Shown here piece by piece: positions 1 to 4,823 of a stretch of 13,336 nucleotides of DNA. How positions within the stretch are numbered: position 1 is the stretch's first letter; each line of letters begins with the position of its first letter. The notes below the pieces were generated by a model that was given only the letters and a program-made list of their open reading frames with translations, did not search any database and had not been told where the DNA came from. Position numbers and translations under genes: made by a program. The stretch is from JAHFOW01 sp964370795 (GTDB lineage Bacteria; Planctomycetota; Brocadiia; Brocadiales; Brocadiaceae). The stretch spans positions 1 to 13,336 of the forward strand of contig CAYJME010000079.1 of NCBI GenBank assembly GCA_964370795.1. Direction: 5' to 3'.

Positions 1-83
1 ACGATGATTTCCGGCTTTGTGTCCTTGCTCCTGATCATGGACATATTATAACTTCTGGTTTTCCTGTCGTGAACGTTTGCCAT
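1..83 (-). CDS. vsr: Vsr endonuclease, N-terminal part, runs off the window
   Basis: Read on the minus strand from the ATG at 83-81, the sequence encodes MANVHDRKTRSYNMS followed by MIRSKDTKPEIIV and is open to the window edge. This matches the conserved N-terminus of very-short-patch-repair endonucleases (M-D-VH----RS-NMS-I--KDTKPE), which nick T:G mismatches left by deamination of 5-methylcytosine. Only 27 codons are visible, so it may be an intact gene or, like the three related copies further right, a fragment. No C5 methyltransferase, the usual partner, is seen nearby. The start lies 21 nt after the stop of a DUF3368 toxin remnant on the same strand. An AGGA lies about 11 nt upstream of the ATG and is a weak ribosome binding site. 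Confidence 0.6.
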   Translation of the reverse strand, partial: MANVHDRKTRSYNMSMIRSKDTKPEII

Positions 84-104
84 GAATTTTAGTTTTCCTG
101 ATAA

Positions 105-197
105 TCAGACATTTCCTTTATCTCCCATTTCTTTTGCTAGTTTTAATGCCTCATTGTATATAAATTTTGAGATTTTAAAGTCGTATTGAGCATTCCA
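105..197 (-). pseudogene. DUF3368 PIN toxin, C-terminal fragment
   Basis: The minus strand from 197 to a TGA at 107-105 reads WNAQYDFKISKFIYNEALK and then LAKEMGDKGNV-stop. It aligns with the end of the intact toxin just upstream (RFNIHWITEVLKLANEIF), and DUF3368 proteins typically end in an F-I----Y-EALKLA- helix. The catalytic part is absent and an in-frame TGA lies directly before it, so this is a scrap left by duplication or replacement. It forms one unit with the following vsr start, and the same pairing recurs near 1190-1290. Confidence 0.6.
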
Positions 198-211
198 TCA
201 TCCTTTTTATC

Positions 212-706
212 TTAAAATATTTCATTTGCAAGTTTAAGCACTTCTGTTATCCAATGTATATTAAATCTCAATCCTGATTCTATTAACAGTTTAATAATAG
301 GACTTGCTTCAGCAATATGTTTTTCTTTTTTCGCTAATAGAATCATACCTACCGTTCCCACCACAGATACATTACAGGTATGAGCGCATTTCCTTGCCTG
401 TAAATCGTCCAGAATAACGCTATAACCAGGATGTTCTAAAGCAAAGGTAATAACCTCGGATTCTCCTTTTCCTAAATCCCATCCTGCAATACCTGAAGGT
501 ATTTGAAGGTAGTCCTTTAAAGATATAACCTTTTTAGAAGAAAGAAAAAGTTCCCACCGTAATTGTTCTTCTTTATGAAAATACAGTTCGTCTATTACTC
601 CCTTCGGAATTACAAGTTCAGCGCACAAGTCCGTAATAAGTTGTGGGTATCCGATCTTATTCATTAAGATTAATGGTGATGTATTAGTAACCCATCGTCT
701 ATTCAT
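212..706 (-). CDS. DUF3368 PIN-domain toxin
   Basis: This 164-residue protein is a PIN-fold ribonuclease of the DUF3368 group and a likely VapC-like toxin that cleaves RNA in the cytoplasm. Family marks are the N-terminal NTSPLILMNKIG (first acidic-site strand, with the usual Asp replaced by Asn as is common in this group), PKGVIDEL near residue 35, GKGESEVI near residue 80 and a VILDDLQARK stretch near residue 97 with paired acidic residues followed by ARK, then VVGTVGMILLAKK. Length is normal. The ATG overlaps the last 8 nt of the upstream UPF0175-type gene, so translation is probably coupled and the two form a TA operon. No promoter of its own is apparent. The family is clear; the RNA target cannot be read from sequence. 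Confidence 0.9.
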   Translation of the reverse strand: MNRRWVTNTSPLILMNKIGYPQLITDLCAELVIPKGVIDELYFHKEEQLRWELFLSSKKVISLKDYLQIPSGIAGWDLGKGESEVITFALEHPGYSVILDDLQARKCAHTCNVSVVGTVGMILLAKKEKHIAEASPIIKLLIESGLRFNIHWITEVLKLANEIF

Positions 707-953
707 GAGATATTTCTTCTTTTATTTCTTCAACGGTATACTGAAACGGAGAAACGCCAAATTTCCCCAGCGAAAATATAAATTCAGCACGTGTAAGACC
801 CGCTATTTCCGATGCCTTTTCCTGTGATATTATTCCCATTTCATACCATTTAACTGCTGCTGCGAGTCTTAATTCCTTAGCAAATTCGGAAGGCTCCTTT
901 CGGAGTGCTGAAAATGCCCCTTCCGGTATATCAAGTTTCAACACTATTGACAT
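699..953 (-). CDS. UPF0175 family antitoxin
   Basis: This 84-residue protein matches the UPF0175 family of small helix-turn-helix antitoxins, normally found upstream of DUF3368 PIN toxins. Visible hallmarks are the basic and amphipathic FAKELRLAAAVKWYE segment (residues about 24-38), MGIISQEKASEIAGLTRAEF (about 39-58), which is the helix-turn-helix, and a tail FGVSPFQYTVEEIKEE that would wrap the toxin. It should neutralise the downstream toxin and repress the operon. A very strong ribosome binding site, GGGGGTGG, sits 4 nt before the ATG. The gene overlaps the toxin start by 8 nt. Confidence 0.92.
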   Translation of the reverse strand: MSIVLKLDIPEGAFSALRKEPSEFAKELRLAAAVKWYEMGIISQEKASEIAGLTRAEFIFSLGKFGVSPFQYTVEEIKEEISHE

Positions 954-1005
954 TTGTCCACCCCCTTTTACCCTATAAAATAACGAGTATTTTGTGTCTT
1001 TTTAA

Positions 1006-1069
1006 CTACCAACCTTCAAATCTTGTTGTTCTTTTCCAATCCTGTAGCACTTTCCTCTTAGTATGAAAA
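1006..1069 (-). pseudogene. Antitoxin tail plus toxin-start scrap
   Basis: The minus strand here reads FSY-stop-EESATGLEKNNKI-stop and then TTGAAGGTTG. It matches the intact-looking tail FSYLEEKDIEIERND-stop plus TTGAAGGTTG at 2003-2061: both share a TTTTCATACT-AGAGGAAA block and the junction AAC-A--TTGAAGGTTG. It is therefore a decayed copy of the end of a small antitoxin gene joined to the beginning of a PIN toxin gene. It follows vsr fragment 2 with no gap. Nothing else is recognised between 954 and 1005 apart from the ribosome binding site of the UPF0175 gene. Confidence 0.45.
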
Positions 1070-1192
1070 TTAAAAAAGGAATTTTCTGACGATGATTTCC
1101 GGTTTCCCGCCTGCTGGTCGGGCAGGTGTGTCCTTGCCCCTGATCATGGACATATTATAACTTCTGATTTCCTTGTTGTGAACGTCCATCAT
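1070..1192 (-). pseudogene. vsr: vsr N-terminal fragment 2 with in-frame palindrome insertion
   Basis: From the ATG at 1192 the minus strand encodes MMDVHNKEIRSYNMS, MIRGKDT, then a foreign PARPAGG, then KPEIIVRKFLF and a TAA at 1072-1070. Apart from the insert it matches the vsr start at the left edge of the window, and it extends a few residues further into the typical VRK-LF. The full protein would be about 140 residues, so roughly three quarters is missing. The break falls where an antitoxin-tail remnant begins. The start is again 21 nt after a toxin-fragment stop. Confidence 0.65.
1106..1126. repeat. 21-bp palindromic element inside the vsr fragment
   Basis: Comparing this vsr copy with the ones at 1-83 and 3317-3398 shows an extra 21 nt (CCCGCCTGC-TGGTCGGGCAGG) with an imperfect stem between CCCGCC and GGCAGG. 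It adds exactly seven codons (PARPAGG) and keeps the reading frame. Its terminal sequence resembles the 20-bp palindromes that interrupt the transposase gene at 6472, 6874 and 7133. Confidence 0.7.
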
Positions 1193-1213
1193 GAATTTTA
1201 CTTTTCCTGATAA

Positions 1214-1290
1214 TCAGGCATTTCCTCTCTCTCACATTTCTTTTGCCAGTTTTAATGCCTCATCCCATTGGATATTCAAAATTCACGTTC
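1214..1290 (-). pseudogene. DUF3368 toxin C-terminal fragment 2
   Basis: The minus strand contains NVNFEYPMG and, after a one-base shift, DEALKLAKEM-stop-ERGNA-stop. It aligns with the fragment at 105-197 (NEALKLAKEMGDKGNV-stop). A GGA-to-TGA change creates the early stop, and the ancestral TGA is still present at 1216-1214. It lies between the stop of the VapC-like gene and vsr fragment 2, so the toxin-end/vsr-start unit is repeated here. Confidence 0.55.
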
Positions 1291-1336
1291 TGTAACTATA
1301 TTTATGATTTTCACATTCAATACGCTTGTTTATATC

Positions 1337-1741
1337 TTACCTCTTTTTCAAGGCTGTCTTTGCCTTCTTCATCATTTCTTTATCAAAACTCACCAAATCT
1401 GTACCATACTCTTTTGCTACCTGAACCACCAAAGCATCCATTCCTCTTAAACCTGTTTTTGCTGCTATCTCTGCCGCTTCTATAGCGGATTTATCATTCA
1501 GTATAACAAAGGAAAGATTTTCAGTATTCATTAATTCTTCCATAACTTTTCTTGCAAGAGATACCATGCCAGTTCTTCTTCTGATTGCTGATACAACTTC
1601 TACTAAAATAGAAAGGGGATTGATTACAAAACTTTTACCTTTTAGTACATCTTCCCATATTGCCAGCGCCTCTTTATGTAGTTGCTCTTTTTTAAGAAGA
1701 GACGAAATGATAACCGAACTGTCAATGGTAAGTTTCTTCAC
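1337..1741 (-). CDS. VapC-like PIN-domain toxin
   Basis: This 134-residue PIN-domain protein is the probable ribonuclease toxin of a type II TA module. The first acidic residue is in LTIDSSVIISSLLKKEQ (D7), the second in the PLSILVEVVSAIRRR segment (E48), and the third and fourth in LRGMDALVVQVAKEYGTDLVSFDKEM (D101 and D119 region). All four positions expected for metal binding are present. The size is typical for VapC. The start overlaps the upstream gene by ATGA (4 nt), indicating translational coupling in a two-gene operon. Confidence 0.9.
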   Translation of the reverse strand: MKKLTIDSSVIISSLLKKEQLHKEALAIWEDVLKGKSFVINPLSILVEVVSAIRRRTGMVSLARKVMEELMNTENLSFVILNDKSAIEAAEIAAKTGLRGMDALVVQVAKEYGTDLVSFDKEMMKKAKTALKKR

Positions 1742-1947
1742 CAGGATTTCTCCCGTTGCATATTTATTTCTTCTACTGCAGAGATTTTATCCCACTTTGA
1801 TGATATTTCTTCTCCCAACAGCTTCCATTTATTTAATTTGTGCTTTGCACCGTGTTTCTTTTTAATTTCCAAAAGGATCAATTCTTTTTTAATTTCCTTT
1901 ATTTCATTGATTAAATTGGATAGTTTATTTTCTAATAATTTGGGCAT
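1738..1947 (-). CDS. Small coiled-coil antitoxin of the PIN module
   Basis: A 69-residue protein starting at the ATG at 1947 (MPKLLENKLSNLINEIKEIK). The start is chosen because AAGGAGTG lies 7 nt upstream. The frame is also open further upstream from a TTG at 2013, but that stretch looks like a remnant of another gene. Residues about 5-35 are a charged amphipathic helix (NEIKEIKKELILLEIKKKHG), followed by a tail with ELISSKWD-like and AVEEI--QREK segments. Charge, size and 4-nt overlap with the PIN toxin gene make it the likely antitoxin, although I do not recognise a named family or a clear DNA-binding motif. Confidence 0.8.
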   Translation of the reverse strand: MPKLLENKLSNLINEIKEIKKELILLEIKKKHGAKHKLNKWKLLGEEISSKWDKISAVEEINMQREKSW

Positions 1948-1979
1948 AAAAACACTCCTTAATTTTAAGTATAAAGAAA

Positions 1980-2013
1980 AATGATTGGGAGACGTATCAA
2001 AGACAACCTTCAA
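1980..2013 (-). pseudogene. 5' scrap of a DUF3368 PIN toxin gene
   Basis: The minus strand from the TTG at 2013 reads KVVFDTSP, the usual opening of DUF3368 toxins (KVV--TSPL), directly abutting the TAA of the antitoxin remnant at 2016-2014. After the Pro the similarity stops and the sequence runs on to the start of the coiled-coil antitoxin gene. It is best read as the first codons of a lost toxin rather than a real N-terminal extension. Confidence 0.45.
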
Positions 2014-2178
2014 TTAGTCGTTCCTTTCTATTTCTATATCCTTTTCCTCTAAGTATGAAAATTCAAAACCGCGAATTTCCATAATTTCAAGTAAGGTTGA
2101 TTCTTCTAATTCCATAATTTCTGCCGCCTTTCTCAAACTTATTAGACGTGCGCTCAGTGCGCCTAAAACTATGAACAT
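2014..2178 (-). pseudogene. Truncated helix-turn-helix antitoxin
   Basis: A 54-codon frame on the minus strand from an ATG at 2178 to a TAA at 2016-2014. It contains ISLRKAAEIMELEESTLLE and then MEIRGFEFSYLEEKDIEIERND. The first part resembles the helix-turn-helix of UPF0175-like antitoxins (ISL-KAAEI--L----), and the tail would be the toxin-binding end. The N-terminal half is replaced by the beginning of vsr fragment 3, and the apparent ATG lies inside that fragment in another frame. So the gene is probably 5'-truncated. It could still be expressed as a short protein, but I see no ribosome binding site. Confidence 0.5.
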
Positions 2179-2212
2179 CTGCCATGAATTTTAGCTTTCC
2201 TGATAATCAGAC
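2165..2212 (-). pseudogene. vsr: vsr N-terminal fragment 3
   Basis: The minus strand reads TGATTATCAGGAAA, then 21 nt after the TGA an ATG at 2185 encodes MADVHS before similarity is lost at about 2168. The 21-nt leader and the first five codons match fragments 1 and 2 nearly base for base. The TGA at its beginning is used as the stop codon of the ORF6N gene, which shows that the repeat boundary lies at the very end of that gene. Confidence 0.55.
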
Positions 2213-2737
2213 ATATTTTTTCCCCGTCACTTTTTCCTGAATAAATCCAATACGCTTGCGTTTTATTTCAGGTGGTGTCATGAGCTGACGGATGGCGTCA
2301 AAGACAACCTTGAATTGTGCATCATATTTCTTTTCCATCTCGTTCAGCTTACGGGCAAGGTCTTTATGTGTTGCCAACAGCTCACGCAATTTCACAAATG
2401 CCCTAACGACATGGATGCTTGCCTGTATAGCAACAGGGCTATTTAAAATAGTAGCAATCATAATTGCACCGTGTTCTGTAAATACATTTGGCAGGACAGA
2501 AGAATATTTAAGCTTTGTAAGGTGGTCGCAATTTGCGACCACCTCTGCTTTTTCTTTTTCGGTCAGTTGCAACATAAAATCTTCCGGAAAACGATCTCGA
2601 TTCCGTTTTACCTGTTCATTAAGCCGCTTTGTAGTTACTCCATAAATAGCTGCCAAATCGGCATCTATCATCACTTTATGCCCCCGAATCAAAAGAATGC
2701 GCCGTTCAATTGTCTCCAATGGAATAATATCAGTCAT
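2207..2737 (-). CDS. ORF6N domain protein
   Basis: A 176-residue protein whose first 90 residues form an ORF6N domain, a predicted DNA-binding module of phage-type regulators (KilA-N related). Recognisable pieces are IERRILLIRGHKVMIDADLA, AIYGVTTKRLNEQVKRN, RFPEDFMLQLTEKE, and LPNVFTEHGAIMIATIL near residue 85. A helical, probably coiled-coil region follows (HKDLARKLNEMEKKYDAQF, residues about 123-141), with a basic end (PPEIKRKRIGF). The start lies 2 nt after the stop of the ParE/RelE toxin gene, so it is the third cistron of that operon. The last codon and TGA fall on the repeat that carries vsr fragment 3. Its role in the module is unknown. Confidence 0.9.
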   Translation of the reverse strand: MTDIIPLETIERRILLIRGHKVMIDADLAAIYGVTTKRLNEQVKRNRDRFPEDFMLQLTEKEKAEVVANCDHLTKLKYSSVLPNVFTEHGAIMIATILNSPVAIQASIHVVRAFVKLRELLATHKDLARKLNEMEKKYDAQFKVVFDAIRQLMTPPEIKRKRIGFIQEKVTGKKYV

Positions 2738-2739
2738 GT

Positions 2740-3027
2740 TTATTTATCCAACAGAATTTGCTGAGAACCATGTATTATTGCAAGAATATCTATTTGGTCT
2801 GGTTTAATATAATAGATAATTCGATACGGTCCTTCTACCACTTCACGAATTTGCGGTATATTCGTTTCAGGAACTATTCGTCCAGATAATGGAAAATTTA
2901 TAATCTGCTGTGATCGTCTTGTCAGACGGTCTACAATTCTTTGAGCATATACAGGTGAATTTTGTTTATGGTAAGCCTGAATTGCAGAAAGATGTTCTAT
3001 TGCTGTGTCTGTCCAGTGAATGCTCAC
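2740..3027 (-). CDS. RelE/ParE family toxin
   Basis: A 95-residue protein of the ParE/RelE toxin fold. Typical pieces are the opening WTDTAIEHLSAIQAYHKQ, RIVDRLTRRSQQIINFPLSGR (residues about 31-51), the PE---P-IREVV-GPYRIIYYI strand pair (about 53-75) and the final strand IDILAIIHGSQ. Such toxins inhibit gyrase (ParE) or cleave ribosome-bound mRNA (RelE); the sequence alone does not decide between them. Translation starts at a GTG that shares one base with the upstream TAG (TAGTG), indicating coupling to its antitoxin. The ORF6N gene follows after 2 nt. Confidence 0.92.
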   Translation of the reverse strand: MSIHWTDTAIEHLSAIQAYHKQNSPVYAQRIVDRLTRRSQQIINFPLSGRIVPETNIPQIREVVEGPYRIIYYIKPDQIDILAIIHGSQQILLDK

Positions 3028-3212
3028 TATGATAACCCGAATTTTTTGCGAACTACTTCAACTGTTTTAGTTCGCCCAGCTTTGCTATCAGCAAGTCCAG
3101 CTTCGATTGATTGGCGAACATAAATTTCATGCATCAGGTCGTCCCAAGTTGAATTTTCCGGCAGTTTTTCTATCAACTTCCTTGCTTCTTCTTTAATGCC
3201 TGGCGTTTTCAT
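3027..3212 (-). CDS. ParD-like antitoxin of the ParE/RelE module
   Basis: A 61-residue acidic-basic protein that precedes the toxin. It contains EEARKLIEKLPENSTWDDLM, then EIYVRQSIEAGLADSKAG and a tail KTVEVVRKKFGLS. The pattern (short helical N-terminus, I-VR--IE-GL-D---GR, V---KFG) is common among antitoxins paired with ParE/RelE toxins. A good ribosome binding site, GGGAG, lies 7 nt before the ATG. The stop overlaps the toxin GTG by 1 nt. It is probably the autorepressor and antidote of the operon; this is inferred from context and pattern. Confidence 0.85.
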   Translation of the reverse strand: MKTPGIKEEARKLIEKLPENSTWDDLMHEIYVRQSIEAGLADSKAGRTKTVEVVRKKFGLS

Positions 3213-3316
3213 GCAGTTACTCCCAAATAGAAATTAATCAATTTTTTACGTGCTATTACAATGAATCTTTGAATGATATACAATAATTACAGAAATTTCC
3301 AAACAGGAATTTCTGT

Positions 3317-3398
3317 CCATAATTTCCGGCTTTGTGTCCTTGCTCCTGATCATGAACATATTATAACTTCTGGTTTTTCTGTTATGAACGTCTGCCAC
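3317..3398 (-). pseudogene. vsr: vsr N-terminal fragment 4
   Basis: The minus strand from a GTG at 3398 reads VADVHNRKTRSYNMF and then MIRSKDTKPEIM, after which similarity ends. It is nearly identical to the vsr start at 1-83, but the start codon has become GTG and the AAAATTC leader differs. It is followed by about 100 bp of AT-rich sequence holding the ribosome binding site of the ParD-like gene. It starts 15 nt downstream of the stop of a RelE-like toxin remnant. Confidence 0.6.
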
Positions 3399-3413
3399 GA
3401 GTTTTATTGCCAA

Positions 3414-3597
3414 TTAATAAACCCTGACCGCATAGTCTTCAATATGAGTGCAAATCCATACCCAAATAAAGCCATTACCATCTTCAACTGCGAGTGCTCG
3501 GTGATTCATTCCAGCTCGCACAGACCAAAACTTGCCAACTTTTTTAAAATAAAGGGAGGGATTCAATTGCAGACTCGATTTCCTCTAGTTTTGACAT
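3414..3597 (-). pseudogene. Collapsed TA pair: antitoxin start fused to RelE-like toxin end
   Basis: From an ATG at 3597, preceded by a GGGGG ribosome binding site, the minus strand encodes MSKLEEIESAIESLPLF-stop, the opening of a common antitoxin type (M--LEEIE-AI--LP). One base out of frame, the sequence continues as YFKKVGKFWSVRAG, MNHRALAVEDGNGFIWVW and ICTHIEDYAVRVY-stop. That is the C-terminal half of a HigB/RelE-like toxin (KFWSVR-G-NHRALAV-----IW-WIGTH). An internal deletion has apparently removed the rest of the antitoxin and the toxin start. No functional product is expected. Confidence 0.65.
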
Positions 3598-3632
3598 ATT
3601 AAATCTACCCCCTTTCTACAAATCCTTTAATT

Positions 3633-4001
3633 TTACCGGAAAATCAAATAGTACTGATAGGGCAAAAGAAATGTATGCTTTTGCAAGAGGATAAACCCTG
3701 CCTGCTTCATTTCATTGATTACGAGGTCTTCAGGGAGCCGGATCTTTAAAGGCGGTCCTATGGGGCTTTCATCGGTAAATTCAAGGATTGCAAGTTTTCC
3801 ATTTGGTTTTAAGGCAGATTTCATCTTTTTCATAAAATCGACAGGTTGTGCTATTTCGTGGTAGGTACTCAGAAAAATTGCAATATCTATACTTCTTTCA
3901 GGCAATTTGGGGTCGTCCATTGTATTGAGAATAAGGGCAACATTGATGCATAAATAATACAAATGTATCAAGTATCGTATATCAATTATCTTGCATTCCA
4001 T
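3633..4001 (-). pseudogene. Truncated class I SAM-dependent methyltransferase
   Basis: The 122-codon frame carries the second half of a Rossmann-type methyltransferase: LNTMDDPKLPERSIDIAIFL (strand 4, residues about 26-45), STYHEIAQPVDFMKKMKSALKP (about 45-66), NGKLAILEF (strand 5), then an LPEDLVINEMKQAGF helix and an end LLPYQYYLIFR. The N-terminal half, including the glycine-rich SAM-binding loop, is missing. The first 20 residues (MECKIIDIRYLIHLYYLCIN) fit no family pattern. It starts 16 nt after the fumarase subunit gene on the same strand. A 5' deletion is the simplest reading. Without motif I it should not bind SAM. Confidence 0.7.
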
Positions 4002-4017
4002 TTCTCAATTGTTGCTT

Positions 4018-4575
4018 TTATTTTCTTTCATATTTTGCAACCCCTTCTTTGAATAAATCATTTCCATATATGTCATTTACAACCACCGCAGGAAAATCCT
4101 CCACCTCAAGTCGCATAATAGCCTCCGTTCCTAAATCTTGGTAAGCTATTACATCTGCCTTTTTTACGGTCTTTGCCAGCAAGGCAGCGGCCCCGCCGGT
4201 AGCACCAAAATAGACCGCCTTATACTGTTTCATGGCCTCAATAACGGCCTCCGAACGGTTACCTTTGCCAATGGTTGCCTTTAGACCCTTCGCCAGCAGT
4301 TTTGGCGTATATACGTCCATACGATAGCTCGTGGTATGGCCACAAGACCCAATCGGTCTATCGGGCCGTGCAGGACTCGGACCCACACAATAGATAATTT
4401 GATTCCGAATATCAAACGGTAATTCCTTACCCTGATCAATAAGTTCTACCAGCCTTTTATGTGCCGCATCCCTGGCCGTATAAATAATTCCGCTGACAAG
4501 AACCTTATCCCTGATCTTGAGCCTAAGAATAGCATCGTCTGTCAGGGGTGTTTTTAAATGTATTACGTTTGACAT
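4018..4575 (-). CDS. Class I fumarate hydratase (tartrate/fumarate subfamily), beta subunit
   Basis: A 185-residue protein matching the C-terminal-domain (beta) subunit of iron-sulfur hydro-lyases that interconvert fumarate and malate. Visible signatures are HLKTPLTDDAILRLKIRDKV, LVSGIIYTARDAAHKRL (residues about 26-42), IIYCVGPSPARPDRPIGSCG, TTSYRMDVYTP, and KGNRSEAVIEAMKQYKAVYF followed by GATGGAAALLAK. Length is normal. The ATG at 4575 is preferred over a GTG at 4602, which lies in the flanking repeat; no clear ribosome binding site is seen for either. The alpha subunit, which carries the Fe-S cluster ligands and usually lies directly upstream, is absent: an inverted-repeat element and an unrelated repressor occupy that place. 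Confidence 0.9.
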   Translation of the reverse strand: MSNVIHLKTPLTDDAILRLKIRDKVLVSGIIYTARDAAHKRLVELIDQGKELPFDIRNQIIYCVGPSPARPDRPIGSCGHTTSYRMDVYTPKLLAKGLKATIGKGNRSEAVIEAMKQYKAVYFGATGGAAALLAKTVKKADVIAYQDLGTEAIMRLEVEDFPAVVVNDIYGNDLFKEGVAKYERK

Positions 4576-4597
4576 ACGCAAAAGAAAATTATAATAA

Positions 4598-4787
4598 TTC
4601 ACCGCAAAAGCGCAAAGAGCGCAAAGCTTTAAGGCCCATTGACAATTCTCTTTATTCCATTTTCCAACAATCCTGGCCCAAGATGGCTGTGTACCTCAAT
4701 CGATGCCCCAATAATTTCCTTCGAAAGCCTATCTTCTTCTTTTTCCATTTAAATTTTTCTTTGCGCTCTTTGCGTCTCTGCGGTGAA
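4598..4787. repeat. 190-bp inverted-repeat (MITE-like) element
   Basis: The element is bounded by 29-bp terminal inverted repeats at 4598-4626 (TTCACCGCAAAAGCGCAAAG and onward) and 4759-4787 (complement TTCACCGCAGAGACGCAAAG and onward), matching at 26 of 29 positions. Sequences of this TTCACCGCAGAGACGCAAAG type are, from general knowledge, widely dispersed in environmental bacterial genomes. The interior holds a GxxExxY gene remnant. The left end lies 22 bp before the fumarase subunit ATG. Confidence 0.75.
4629..4748 (-). pseudogene. GxxExxY protein, N-terminal remnant
   Basis: From an ATG at 4748 the minus strand encodes MEKEEDRLSKEIIGASIEV, HSHLGPGLLEN and then GIKRIVNGP-stop (39 codons). 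The part up to LLEN matches the start of GxxExxY proteins (LS--IIGA-IEVH--LGPGLLE--Y), which are normally about 120-130 residues and related to PD-(D/E)XK nucleases. The last nine residues are unrelated, so the gene is truncated exactly within the motif that names the family. It lies entirely inside the inverted-repeat element. Confidence 0.7.
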
Positions 4788-4823
4788 AACTTATTGAAAA
4801 TTTCCTAATACAACTTTTCATAA

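Noticed and set aside
1243..1984. Plus-strand frames opposite the PIN module
   Set aside because: They are low-complexity (Leu/Phe/Ser-rich) complements of a well-supported antitoxin-toxin pair.
1..3600. CRISPR or integron array as the source of the repeated units
   Set aside because: Repeats are few, coding in origin (vsr and toxin ends), vary in length, and neither cas genes, an integrase nor attC-like core sites are visible.
3273..3602. 109-codon plus-strand frame
   Set aside because: It is the complement of vsr fragment 4 and the collapsed TA pair, which have clear family signatures on the minus strand.
4548..4808. 86-codon plus-strand frame across the inverted-repeat element
   Set aside because: It reads through both terminal repeats (FSLRSLRLCGEN is a typical translation of this repeat) and the complement of the GxxExxY remnant.
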